From Phlebotomus papatasi (lineage: Eukaryota; Arthropoda; Insecta; Diptera; Psychodidae), in assembly GCF_024763615.1 (NCBI RefSeq), contig NC_077223.1, forward strand, positions 12,772,001 to 12,836,000: 64,000 nucleotides of DNA, given 5' to 3'. The notes beneath the pieces are model-generated. The model saw only the letters and a program-made list of their open reading frames with translations, ran no database searches and was not told the origin of the DNA. A program made the translations under genes and the position numbers. Positions within the stretch are counted from its first letter, which is position 1. The number at the start of each line of letters is the position of its first letter. Positions 8,847-19,789 of this stretch are shown piece by piece.

Positions 8847-9884
8847 AAAAGGTTGAACTCTCCTGATCACTCCTCAAAAAAATCACCGTTCAATAGTCAC
8901 AAAAAACAAGACAGGAAGGGGAGAGAGAAAAATTGCAAGCGTCTTTTCACCACACACTCATACATGTGCATGTACTGTCGGGGAGAAAGAGGAGTGGAGT
9001 TTTTTGGAATATAATTGACCATTTATTGCGCAGAAGTCCAGTTCTAAATGATCCCTCTGGAAGTAACGAAGTGTTTAAAAAATCCCAAGTGACCAACTAA
9101 AAGTTTCCCAGTGACAATTTGAAGTGCTAAGTGACCAAATAAACGTTCCCAGTGACCAATTCTGGACTGAAGAAGTGACGTGTGAGGAGAAGTTAATCTT
9201 GTGCGAACAATTTTTCAAATCCCCTGTGACCATAGAAATTTTTTGGGGTCCTTCTCCCCGAATAATCCGCACCCACGTGCTACACCAGGTACTTTCAGAA
9301 GCCCTCAGTGCCCAGGGGGAGATCACGCCTTCACTAATCCGCACCCACGTGCTACACCAGGTACTTTCAGAAGCCCTCAGTGCCCAGGGGGAGATCACGC
9401 CTTCACTAATCCGCACCCACGTGCTACACCAGGTACTTTCAGAAGCCCTCAGTGCCCAGGGGGAGATCACGCCTTCACTAATCCGCACCCACGTGCTACA
9501 CCAGGTACTTTCAGAAGCCCTCAGTGCCCAGGGGGAGATCACGCCTTCACTAATCCGCACCCACGTGCTACACCAGGTACTTTCAGAAGCCCTCAGTGCC
9601 CAGGGGGAGATCACGCCTTCACTAATCCGCACCCACGTGCTACACCAGGTACTTTCAGAAGCCCTCAGTGCCCAGGGGGAGATCACGCCTTCACTAATCC
9701 GCACCCACGTGCTACACCAGGTACTTTCAGAAGCCCTCAGTGCCCAGGGGGAGATCACGCCTTCACTAATCCGCACCCACGTGCTACACCAGGTACTTTC
9801 AGAAGCCCTCAGTGCCCAGGGGGAGATCACGCCTTCACTAATCCGCACCCACGTGCTACACCAGGTGAGCCATTCTCTTTAACA
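8782..9884 (+). repeat. BEL element 3' LTR (1103 bp)
   Basis: Same content as the 5' LTR, with 39 instead of 38 A in the homopolymer (8807-8845); I saw no other difference. Its 72-bp array (9264-9866) again has eight full copies plus one partial. The first 13 bases carry the end of the Gag-Pol reading frame. Confidence 0.95.
9264..9866 (+). repeat. 72-bp tandem array with E-boxes in the 3' LTR
   Basis: Copy number and sequence equal those of the 5' LTR array. This is expected if both LTRs were made from one template during the last reverse transcription and have not drifted since. Confidence 0.95.
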
Positions 9885-9889
9885 CCCAA

Positions 9890-11106
9890 TTTTTAACAGT
9901 TCAACAAAACCATCAACAAATGAAAATTTTCATTGTACCACGTAAAAAAATAATCAAACTGTATTGTGCCCCTTCCTTTGCATAAGTGCAAAATGTGGTT
10001 TGAGGTCCAAGAGAAGAGTGAGTGAGAAATGAAAATGAGTGAAAATGCAAAATGGATTCTGGCAAAATGTTCCAAATGGGTTCTTATGCACACAAATATA
10101 TATTCTATGCGGTGGAAAATATTGAATTAAGTGCTCTTTATATGTTTGTATGTTTCCAGAGTGGTGAATGTTACTTGAATTCACCAGGAGACACTCAAAA
10201 TCATGCAAAAGCAAAGAAATTGTGGCATTTCTCTGCATAAACCTCATGCTCCAAGGGTGGTAGTCGAGTGGAGTTTATATTTATGTGGAGGAGAGCTTGA
10301 AAGGGGTGAAATGATGGGTAGTTTGGTGTGGGATGGTTGAGGAATTTAATTAAAAATTCATTAGTATTGTGGTGACAACAGCACTGCGTCGTCCATTTTC
10401 ACCCTCCCTCATCTTCCTATTGCCAGTAAGAACGATACACAGAGATCGTCCTTCCTGGATTCAATTGGAGTCTGGCAATAACCAAAGAAAGGTGCGAGAC
10501 TCCTGGTGAGATGGAGTTCCCACAAACGTGATGTACATTTATAATTCTCTGCCCACAAATTGCTCTTTATCAATACTATGTGATTATAAATTCACCCCAA
10601 TACGTGGTGGGATTGATATTTCTTCTATATCACAATCCAATTCAAATGAGCACAATTTATGCATCTGACGATTGTTCTCCTTCATGGGTAAATAAATTAT
10701 ATTAATTGAGACACGTAACAGAAAACTATAAAAAAGATTTCGACAAGTTTAACTTTATAATTTTTGGTAAAATATTTAAGACTTACTTAAATATTCAAAG
10801 ATCATTTTCAAAAGCCAAGGACGACATTTTTATTTCTCGTTTCGTCCGCATGGTGGCCAAAGTCCTTTCTGTTCGAATTTCGAAGTCCGTCGAATGTCAA
10901 AAATTTGAGCTTTTTCTTTTTTGTGGGGAAAGTCAAAGCGACAAGATTTATTTTATTATTATATTTCCCTTTATAGTAGTTCTTGGGTAGTTCTTTAACC
11001 AGCTTCTTAGTTGGGATATTTCATAAATTTTCCTATCTTTTTTCGAAAATTTAGTTCGAAAATTCAAAACTGAATTTAACTATATGGAATCCGGCCGATA
11101 ACTTGA
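9890..11106. other. non-coding spacer between the two LTR elements
   Basis: AT-rich sequence with only short chance ORFs. No domain, repeat or RNA gene recognised. Confidence 0.5.
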
Positions 11107-11238
11107 TACAAATAGAGAAAACACGGAATTTCGACCTGATTCTTCTCCTCCTTTATCCTCTAGCCAACTCCGAAATGTTGACTAGAGAATAAAGGAGAGA
11201 AGAACCAGGTCGAAATTCCCTGTTTTCCCTATTTGCAA
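11107..11238. repeat. long hairpin: about 60-bp arms, about 8-nt loop
   Basis: Arms at about 11107-11168 and 11177-11238 are complementary with few mismatches. The inner ends CCAAC and GTTGA still pair, leaving a very small loop. It contains no ORF. It may be a tiny foldback transposon or a hairpin RNA source; no target duplication was identified. Confidence 0.75.
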
Positions 11239-11402
11239 CTGAATTTAAATTCTTCGAATATCAACGACTTTTTGTGTAAATGGAGTTCCATTTGCTTTTT
11301 ATCCAAGACACTATTGGAGAATCACAATTCGGTTGTGAAAGGAAAGTATAGCTTTCATGGTTCGTGTCCATGATAATTGTTTTGTTTTTAAAAAGTAGTT
11401 AT

Positions 11403-11722
11403 TGTAAGGTCTGAAGGACCTTCAAGGATGAAAACACACAAATGGGGCCAAGAATTCTGCGGCCGAACTCCGTGGCCCCACCTCACCGCCATGTTCACAC
11501 TCTGACTGACATCAGGTGATCCCGTGACGTCTATCGATCGATTCAACATGACGTGTTGAATCGATGAGTCGATGATAATTTAAAATTAAAATTCAAAAGC
11601 AACGTTCATATGAACCCGAATTGTGAGGTGGTTGTCACGCAGAACACCTACTTGGCATTGAGGAGAGGCACAAAAGTACCAAAAATATTGGGAATCAAAA
11701 GGTCTATTTTGTGTGTCTTACA
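11403..11722 (-). repeat. gypsy element 3' LTR (320 bp)
   Basis: Matches the copy at 16980-17299 except for G versus T at 11599/17176. Flanked outside by TTAT. The adjoining internal sequence is not a strong polypurine tract; CGGGACGGGAAT on the minus strand is the nearest purine-rich stretch. Confidence 0.95.
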
Positions 11723-12117
11723 ATCGGCCAATCCTGATATATTCCCGTCCCGGGAATGAAGGATGTGGAAGTGGTGAGGGCCTTGTTGGTATCCCTAATC
11801 CAAGCACATGCCATCCATGCACGTTAGACTACTTGTGTGAAATCTCAAGTCTGTCAACTCAAGTATTTCCATCTGCTAACTGCTGCCATCTGATTCCTCC
11901 GGAAGTCTTGAGTCTAACAACCCAAGTACATCCTCAGCCCACTTAACTGGAAATTTACCCAATAAGAAAATTTTGAGTCTAATAACTCAAATATTTCATT
12001 CAACAACTGACATCGGACTCTCCAACTATTCTCAGTTCATCCTCAATTCAAACTCGGCGATTCTCTTTGAATTATTATTTTTTTTTATTGACAGAAGGGT
12101 TAATAAGAAATGTGCGG

Positions 12118-15100
12118 TTACTCGTTCTGTTTATCATCATCCGCTGCATCGGAAAGTTCTCCGTCTTCCAGATCAAATTCCGGTAAGGTAGGCCATGGTT
12201 TAAGTCGATCTGCTGCTTGTACCGCTAAATACGGAATTTGAGTCACCTGGGTGCTTTCTGTATCTCCAATCTCATATCGATCAGCTCCCAAAACACGTTT
12301 CACTTGATAAGGGCCGCGGAACCTCGGCAATAGTTTTCGTGATTCTCCACTAGCGGGATGTTCCGTTTTGGCCAAGACAAGATCACCCACTTGATACTTA
12401 TGAGGAGATTTCCTGCCCTCGTTGAATTTCTCGACGAACTTTTTATGATCCTCCTTCATTTTACGCCAAGCTTGCTCCCTCTTCTCCATTACACCTTCGG
12501 TAATTAAATTGGAGTCGGAAGTATCAAAGTTGATGAAGTGTAAAAGTTTGTTACCCAGAATATTTCGGGGCTGATAGGAAAACAGAAGTTCCTGGGGTGA
12601 GAAGCTCGTGCTTTTGTTCTTTACAGAATTAAAAGACCACTGAACTGCCTTCAAATGTTGATCCCAGTCTCTCACCTGCTCATCTTCACACATCGCTGAC
12701 AATGATTCTTTCAAGACCCTAAAGTAACGCTCAACTTGGCCATTTCCTCTAGGAGTATTGACCGCGATCATAGAGTGAGTGATTCCATGTTGTTCACAGT
12801 AAGACTTAAATTGGGTTGACTTGAATGCCGAACCTCTGTCCGACACCAAGTTCACTGGCATTCCGACATAGTTTGAAAGCTCGTCCAGAAGCTTTATAAC
12901 ACTTTGAGTTGTGGGGTTTTTGATAGCCTTCATCACTACGAACTTTGTGAACGAATCCACCGCTGCAATAATATAAAGGTTTCCACCCTTGCTTTTCCTT
13001 AATGGGCCAAAATGGTCCACGTGAATCGTATGAAATGGAACAGGGATCCTATCCACCGCATGTAGTAGCCTGTTGGTTTCGTCCTTGGCCCGGGCATTGT
13101 AAAGACATTGGACACAGACATCAATATACTTTTTCACGGCAATCCTCATTTTAGGAAAATAGAAATTCTTCTTTAAAATCTCTAGACAACGCTCCAGTTT
13201 TGGGTGACCTAGGTCATCATGGGCTCCCCGGATCACTTGATACCGAACTCCCTTTGGCACCACAAATTTTGGACGCCCCACCGTATCCTTCTTGTACAGT
13301 CGACCATCAGAAACCATATACTCCCTTTTCCAGTGTTTTTCTAATGGGTGCCGTTCAATAACTCCTGATAGTACATCAATTACCTTAACAAGTTCGTGAT
13401 CCTGCCTCTGAAGAGTAGAGACCCATCCCTCAACATCCATTCCAATTCGATATATGTTGTGAATCGGTATCGGAGCTCGGCTAAGTGCGTCTGCTGCGTG
13501 ATGTCGATTCCCAGGCCGATGTTTTATATCGAATTCATACTGCTGAAGCTTCATCCACCAGCGAGCAATCCTTGAATTCAGTTCCCTCTTATTCTTCGTG
13601 GCTATCAACGATTTACAGTCAGTTATCACTGTAAATGGTTTATTCAACAGGTAGTACTGGAACCGCTCTAGAGAAGCCACTACCGCGAGGGTTTCTAACT
13701 CGTAGCTGCTGTAGTTAGATTCAGTAGGAGTTGTGGACCTACTGAAATATGCCACAGCCCTCCTATCATTCTCCTTGCCAACCTGTACAAGGATGCCGCT
13801 AATACCCAGACAGCTGGCGTCCGTAAGAACTTCATGTTGTGCACTGGGGTCATAGAGGGTTAGCACAGGTTCAGCACAAAGTGCTTCTTTAATTTTCTCA
13901 AAGGAATTTTGTTGGTCTGGTGTCCATAGGAAAGGCACATCCTTTTTCAGAAGTTGTGTCATGGGACGAGCAATGATTGCGAAATCCTTCACGAACTTCC
14001 TGAAGAAACCAGCTAGTCCCAGAAACCTGCGAACTTGAAAAGCGTCTTTTGGTGTGGGAAAATCCTTAATGGCTTGGGTTTTAACTTCTCCGGGTTGTGC
14101 ACCTTCCTGAGTAACCCGGTGTCCAAGATATGTGACTTGCTGCTTTAGGAAATGACATTTGTCCAAATTAAGAGTGAGGTTTGCCTTCCGGAGTCTCTTG
14201 AACAAATCCTTCAAAATATTGAGATGTGACTCCATATCCGCTGATGCGACCAATATATCATCCATAAAGATGATAACATCTCCTCTTTGCATGCCCTCAG
14301 TAACCTGAGCCATCAGCTGGAGGAATATCGCTGGAGCATTTGTTAATCCAAACGGCATGCGCACATATTCGTAATGGCCAATGGGAGTGATAAAAGCGGT
14401 AAGTTTTTGAGAGTCCTTGGCGACTTCCACTTGATGATATCCACTCATGAGATCGAGAACAGAAAATATCTTTTTCCCGTGTAGTTCATTAAGCTGCTCT
14501 TCAATGTTTGGGCATGGGAATGGATCTCGTACTGTCACTGCATTTAGCTCTCTGTAATCCACACAGAGACGATAACTTCCATTTGTTTTCTTCGTGAGAA
14601 CGATGGGACTTGCATACGGAGATTTCGATGGAACAATGATTCCGCTTGCGATGAGTTCATTGATCAATTTCTGCAGCTCTTCCTTCTGTCCATACGGAAT
14701 ACGCCTAGGCTTCTGTTGTATGGGTGTCGACGAAGTTAGTTTGATTTCCAACTTATTCAGCGGGGTACATCCTATCTCACTAAGGTTTGTAGAAAAACAG
14801 TCACAGTTTTCTTTCAATAATTCAATGAGTCTGTCTCTCTGCGCCACAGGAACATTCTCATCTACATGGACCTGGTCTGCAGTGAAATGCTCAATTGAAA
14901 TTCTACGAATGGAAAAATTTTCCCTTTTCTGAAGTCGGCAGTTTCCCTTGTAAACTACTACTTCAATATCAGACCCTTTAATAAAATTTCTTCCTACAAG
15001 TACATCAACTTCTTGATCTGAATCAGAAACCAAGTGCAATTCAATTTGACGGTCCACTTCATCTATCTTTACCACTGCCGTGGTAGCCAAATTTGAAACG

Positions 15101-16393
15101 CATGTTCCTCTACCGAAACCTTTCAAAGTGACTTGGAAGGGGTGAGTAGTCAGCTGACACCTGGTCACGCAAGAGGCTCGGATAGTTGAACAATCCGACC
15201 CCAAATCAAAGAAGCATGTAACTTCCTTTCCGTTCAGCAATGCGGGCTTCATAAATTCATTTTTCGGAGCGACCACCCGCTCGATCGCTCTGAGCCGAAA
15301 ATCCTTCTCCCTTTTTGGACAAATTCTGGCGATATGCCCCGCTTCTTTGCACAAGAAACAAAGAATATCCTTGTTTTTCTCACCCGTCTTTTTGAATTTC
15401 GATTGTCCACTGTCTGACTTAGCCTCCGACTCCCTTTCCTTATTGTCCTTCCTGGTTCGTGAATATGGAGCGTATCTTGAGGTTCCTCCACTTGACCTCT
15501 AAAAATATCATCAAAACAAAGAGGGAAAAAAACAGAATGGAAATTAGTGCAAGAACTGTTTCCCCATTTTTATTCAATACCTTCTTCCACATATACTTCT
15601 CTTGAGGGACTAAATGCCACTAAACTGTTGAATATTTACATTAACTACTTACTTCAGCTTTCCCAGCGCTGGAATTTTCTGATCTCTTAGCGTTCTGGGC
15701 TCTTCTGGCTTTGTTGTGTAGCTCGACGGCTTCTACGTCTTTAATTTGCTGAATCAATTCTGGAATGTTGGAGCATCTTGCCGAGGAAACTACATTCCTC
15801 ACGGTTTCATTCCTCAAACCAGAAATAATGGCGGTGATGATATCTCTTTCAGGCATACCGATAGTGTGTCCCATGAATTGCATATCGTAGGCATATTCCT
15901 CCAGAGTCTCCTCCTTCCTTAAGGTTCTCTTTATCATCTCTTGCTGGACAGCTGCCCACGTGGTGGTATCCGGAAAAGCCGTTAACAATCCATCCCTCAA
16001 CTTTTCCCAGTCAGTCAGCTTTTCCCGGTTGGCATAATACCAATTTTTAGCAGCTCCCCTCAATTGTGTTTGGGCATAGTGTTGAGCCTGTTGTGGCTGC
16101 CATCCATGAAATAAAATTAGATCATCAACTGTCTTTGTCCAAATTGGAGCCGTCATGTGAACCGATTCTCCCGGATAGAACTTTGAAATGGCATCTTTGG
16201 CTTCCGCTGAAGTCATTTTCCATTGTTGGGGTGACGCTGAACGTCGAGAAATCGGATCACGGTATTGTGTATTTTGTAATTGTTGCTGCAGACGAATGTT
16301 CTGGTCCATAAGATCTCTTATTTGATTCTCCAGCCTCCTAACCTTCGCAGTTTCTGAAGCATCAGAATTTGCGCCCCCTCTTTTTGGTGGCAT
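12118..16393 (-). CDS. gypsy Gag-Pol, predicted spliced (exons 16393-15653 and 15498-12118)
   Basis: Joining the two exons gives an in-frame protein of about 1373 residues. Exon 1 (247 aa) is Gag: a probable coiled coil (about 17-45) and a Ty3-type capsid region with LRGAAKNWYYANREKL. Exon 2 (1126 aa) has a CX2CX4HX4C knuckle (C294, C297, H302, C307), aspartic protease with FFDLGSD (D345), RT with SVLDLMSGYHQ (D596) and FMDD (D660/D661), RNase H with LTDAS (D807), an HHCC finger, and an integrase DD35E triad (D1075, D1134, E1170). The exon 2 frame has no ATG between the upstream stop and the knuckle, so it cannot start on its own in the normal way. Unspliced RNA would give a 250-residue Gag ending EVSS and lacking the knuckle. 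DLG in place of the usual DSG/DTG in the protease is noted. Functions follow from the family; splicing is inference from sequence. Confidence 0.88.
15499..15652 (-). other. predicted 154-bp intron between gag and pol
   Basis: On the minus strand it begins GTAAGT directly after the codon GAA and ends with a pyrimidine-rich stretch (TTTTTTTCCCTCTTTG) and TTTTTAG. Both junctions are in phase 0, so removal joins ...AGKAE to RSSGG... in frame. Read through instead, gag stops two codons later. The length, 154, is not a multiple of three, so a simple stop readthrough would not reach the pol frame. Confidence 0.75.
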
Positions 16394-16979
16394 TGTAACC
16401 TAAAATCGATATATTTATTCTTTATGCCTATATTACTTAAAACATTCACCCAATTCTTACTGCAGTTTTCAATTATTCTTCGAAATTTTGCGATAATTTC
16501 ACTCACTTTTTCACTAGAATATGTCACCTCGTGGAACTTTAACACTGTGCCGGAAATAAGGTATATTTTGACAAGAAAAACTGCGTAAATATGATACTGT
16601 TGGATATCTAAGAAAAATCTGCAGATTCTAAACAGACTGAAACGTCAAATCTTCGATTGAAATCGCGACGCGTTTCTTACTTCACACTTATTGTTGTTTT
16701 GATTAATTTCACGATTGAGAAGACTTTTTCTTGCTCCAAATTTTTAGCTTACCTTCCACTCCACTCTAATTTATCACCTAATTCCCATTTTCTTTGTATT
16801 ATTTGCCATCCTGGTGCTTCTACAAATGCTTTAATGCAGTCTTATAGGTTTTAACGGGGTTTTTTTTTTTCACTATTGGAATGCGGCGGCACATTACCCA
16901 CAATTTATCGTCTATTTTTTTTCATTGCACTGACTTTCCACTTCTGGGGAACTCGCGGAACCGATCCCTTCTTCTGACT
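16394..16979 (-). other. gypsy leader with candidate tRNA-Leu-like primer-binding site
   Basis: About 586 bp between the 5' LTR and gag, without ORFs on the element strand. Directly after the LTR the minus strand reads AGTCAGAAGAAGGGATCGG. This resembles the complement of a tRNA-Leu 3' region (GTCAGAAGTGGGATTCG), but with mismatches and without the first bases TGG. The assignment is tentative. Confidence 0.35.
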
Positions 16980-17299
16980 TGTAAGGTCTGAAGGACCTTC
17001 AAGGATGAAAACACACAAATGGGGCCAAGAATTCTGCGGCCGAACTCCGTGGCCCCACCTCACCGCCATGTTCACACTCTGACTGACATCAGGTGATCCC
17101 GTGACGTCTATCGATCGATTCAACATGACGTGTTGAATCGATGAGTCGATGATAATTTAAAATTAAAATTCAAAATCAACGTTCATATGAACCCGAATTG
17201 TGAGGTGGTTGTCACGCAGAACACCTACTTGGCATTGAGGAGAGGCACAAAAGTACCAAAAATATTGGGAATCAAAAGGTCTATTTTGTGTGTCTTACA
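16980..17299 (-). repeat. gypsy element 5' LTR (320 bp)
   Basis: Promoter-bearing LTR for minus-strand transcription. Bounded by TTAT at 17300-17303. Confidence 0.95.
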
Positions 17300-17303
17300 T
17301 TAT

Positions 17304-18321
17304 GAATTTTTTCGTCCTAATACCCGACTTATTTAAATAATGAGAAATTAATCAATAAGCACAAAAACTAAAAATATATGAAAAGTAAATTATTTGCTAA
17401 AATATTTAAAGTTATCAGAGACACATACCATTCCATTGAAATTGATTGTACGTACAGTCAGTAATTCTACGGTGTGTTTTATTTGTGAAAACTTACGAAT
17501 CAAAAGGCAAAGAACAATACTATACAATGGATATGCAGTTGCTATAAAATGGATTTTGTTTTCGTCACTCATCGTATAACTAGTATGTGCCCTTGTTTAA
17601 TGTTTTTATGGTTTAATATACATATGTACTCAGCGTAAGACGTTCTTACCTTATTGACACGCATTGTTATAAATGAAATTCTTGCCTTTTTTCCTGTATT
17701 TGTATATTGTATTGAGGTATTTCATTATACGAACTCTTCCTAGAATTCGAATAATGAACAATTCTTAGCGTTTCAGACGCTTTTCGAAAAATACGGTCTC
17801 GCAGTTTGTCCGAAAATCTGCACAAATGAAAATCCGAATATCCGAAAATTCAAATAACCGGTAATCCAAAAATTAGAATGTCTGAATATTGAAATACCAA
17901 ATTCGGATTTAAAAGAATTTATATTCGAATAAACAGATTTTAAAATATTTGGGCGTTTCGATTTTCAAATTTTAGAATTTTTGGGAATGAGAAATGGAAC
18001 AAACTGATTTTTGATGACCTAGAAAACCTATTTAATAATGTAAAATCCTATTTTTGAATATTAGTTTATTGCTCAAAGATACTAATCTCATCAGACTAGA
18101 GGTTTAGCCCAGTTGCTGCGGGTCTCAAAACCTTAAACAGCAACCAATTTTATTGATTTTTCAAAATGTAATAGGTCATTTGCTCTTAATAATCCAATCC
18201 TAAGTCAAAGTTTTCCAAAAAATCTTGACTGATAAGATATTGGAGAAGTTGAGCCATATGGCTAAGCCTTAGGTCTAAATCCCGTATAAATGAAACCGAT
18301 TCTAATCGGTTATAAACTAGT
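17304..18321. other. AT-rich non-coding DNA
   Basis: No gene. Around 17805-17965 there are loosely repeated CCGAAAA/CCGAATA words, similar in style to the degenerate arrays at 25.7 and 41.4 kb. Confidence 0.4.
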
Positions 18322-18323
18322 TA

Positions 18324-18753
18324 GGATAAGTGTGCCAAATTTCGGCATAGTTGCATGCAAGCGTCAAAGTCTCAAGTCTGAAATGTAATATTTTAAATAC
18401 AAATTGATTTTTTTTTTATTCTTTCTTTTGTAAGAATGTTGCTTGGAACCTTGTAAAGAGTTTACCGTCTTTATTTACTCTAAAATCGTTCTTAATACAT
18501 TTTAAAATGAATAAAAATATAGACATAGCTTTGGTACCCTATTTCGGCCACCTTCATTCTCATAGTTCCTTGCCCTTCGGGAATTCTTCCAATATCTTTT
18601 TCACGTCATCTCGTTTGTCGAAGCTACTGTTTTTGTCATTCTTTTGCATTGTATAATCTCTAGAGTACGTAAAATTTAAAAGTTCATGGAAATTCGAAGA
18701 ACAAAAAAAGTGGCCGAAATTGCAAAGCTGGCCGGAATTTGGCACATTTACCC
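18324..18753. mobile_element. TA-flanked MITE, family shared with 35807-36228
   Basis: Ends GGATAAGTGTGCCAAATT and AATTTGGCACATTTACCC are inverted repeats flanked by TA. The whole 430 bp aligns by eye with 35807-36228. No coding capacity; short ORFs inside are not conserved as protein. Confidence 0.8.
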
Positions 18754-19789
18754 TACAAACCGATAATTAATTTTTATCCGATTTATTGTATATTGCTTGC
18801 AATCTAATTTGGGCGCCTTTTGAGTTCTTTTAGAATAGAATCTAATCCAATTCTGAAATTCGTAAGCACAGTGATTATCCCCATGAACTGTAACACCTCT
18901 AAAGAACTTCATTAATTGCAGGCAAATGATGCGAAACTACTCTTGGGAAATCGAATCCAAAACACTTTACCCCCCTCCTACTTAATTTAATTTTGGCACA
19001 GCACTGAAAATTGAACTAACGCAAGGAGGAACCCAATTCCTATTTAAATTCCTTTCTTTGACATTTGACACCCTTGGCACAAAATTCCATCATTGATGGT
19101 ATTTTTGGTAGTACATCAAATTATTTCTCTGCTCATATCTCATGAGGAGCTTGCATGAATTTTTCTCTCACATTCCTCTTTCTCATTTTTCACGATTTTC
19201 CTTTGGGTTGGTTGGTACGTGGGATGGTGAGTGGGAAAAGCCCAGAAATAAACACTCGCGATTGACATGAAAGTGACTCAGCTCCTTTCGGTTAAGTGGT
19301 TCATGGCAGGTGAAGGGAATGTCTCTGATTCTGACACCATCGTATACACACTTTTATTCACTCCCCACACAATGTTCTTGGAAGGTCGGGGGTTTTGTGC
19401 TTTCAGTGCTTTTTTGTCAGAACTCTCACCCAATGTTCTCGACGGGGGGGCTGGAATTTTTCTCCCCAGCCTTTTGGGCAACACACGGAAAAACATTGAC
19501 AAACACTGAATATGCTCAGTTCAAAGAGACACAAGAAATTTGTTGGCAGGAATCTTCGCTGTGAGCTAGAAACTCAATTATATGTCATTTTACACCTTCA
19601 AATTTCCACCTTTTTCTATACTCTGCTTTTCCCTTTTGATACTTTGTGGTTATCCAGATCCTTTCCAGGCAGGGAAATGTGTGGTTGAGCCCTTCACTTT
19701 GACACAAGCGACAGAGAATTTTAGCATAAGGGAGAGTAGCGCAGATTTGAACTACATGTTTTTTTTTACATAAATTCCTTTTGAATATA

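Larger units (their letters stand above)
2004..9884 (+). mobile_element. complete BEL/Pao LTR retrotransposon
   Basis: The 7881-bp element is bounded by LTRs starting TG and ending CA and flanked by the 5-bp duplication CCCAA (1999-2003 and 9885-9889). Between the LTRs lie a short leader (3106-3226) and one uninterrupted Gag-Pol ORF with the full BEL domain order. A purine-rich tract (CCGGGGGAGCA, 8771-8781) adjoins the 3' LTR. The two LTRs match along their length apart from one extra A in a homopolymer of the 3' copy, so the insertion is very recent. No env-like ORF is seen. All the sequence needed for autonomous retrotransposition appears present. Confidence 0.97.
11403..17299 (-). mobile_element. 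complete Ty3/gypsy LTR retrotransposon with predicted intron
   Basis: The 5897-bp element has 320-bp LTRs with TGTAAG/CTTACA ends and is flanked by the 4-bp duplication TTAT (11399-11402 and 17300-17303). On the minus strand the order is 5' LTR (16980-17299), leader, gag (16393 to 15653), intron-like spacer, then knuckle-protease-RT-RNase H-integrase (to 12118) and 3' LTR (11403-11722). Only one base differs between LTRs (11599 versus 17176), so the insertion is young. No env. About 395 bp between the end of pol and the 3' LTR carry imperfect short repeats (AGTCT..CAACTCAAGTA-like) but no ORF on the element strand. Confidence 0.95.

Noticed and set aside
12118..15354. Taking pol as a separate gene starting at 15354
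   Set aside because: The codon there is TTG in the middle of the zinc knuckle; the frame stays open upstream to the splice acceptor at 15498 and has no ATG in that stretch.
15249..15491. 80-codon minus-strand ORF overlapping the start of gypsy pol
   Set aside because: Out of frame with pol and with no domain; pol exon 2 covers the same bases with a recognisable zinc knuckle.
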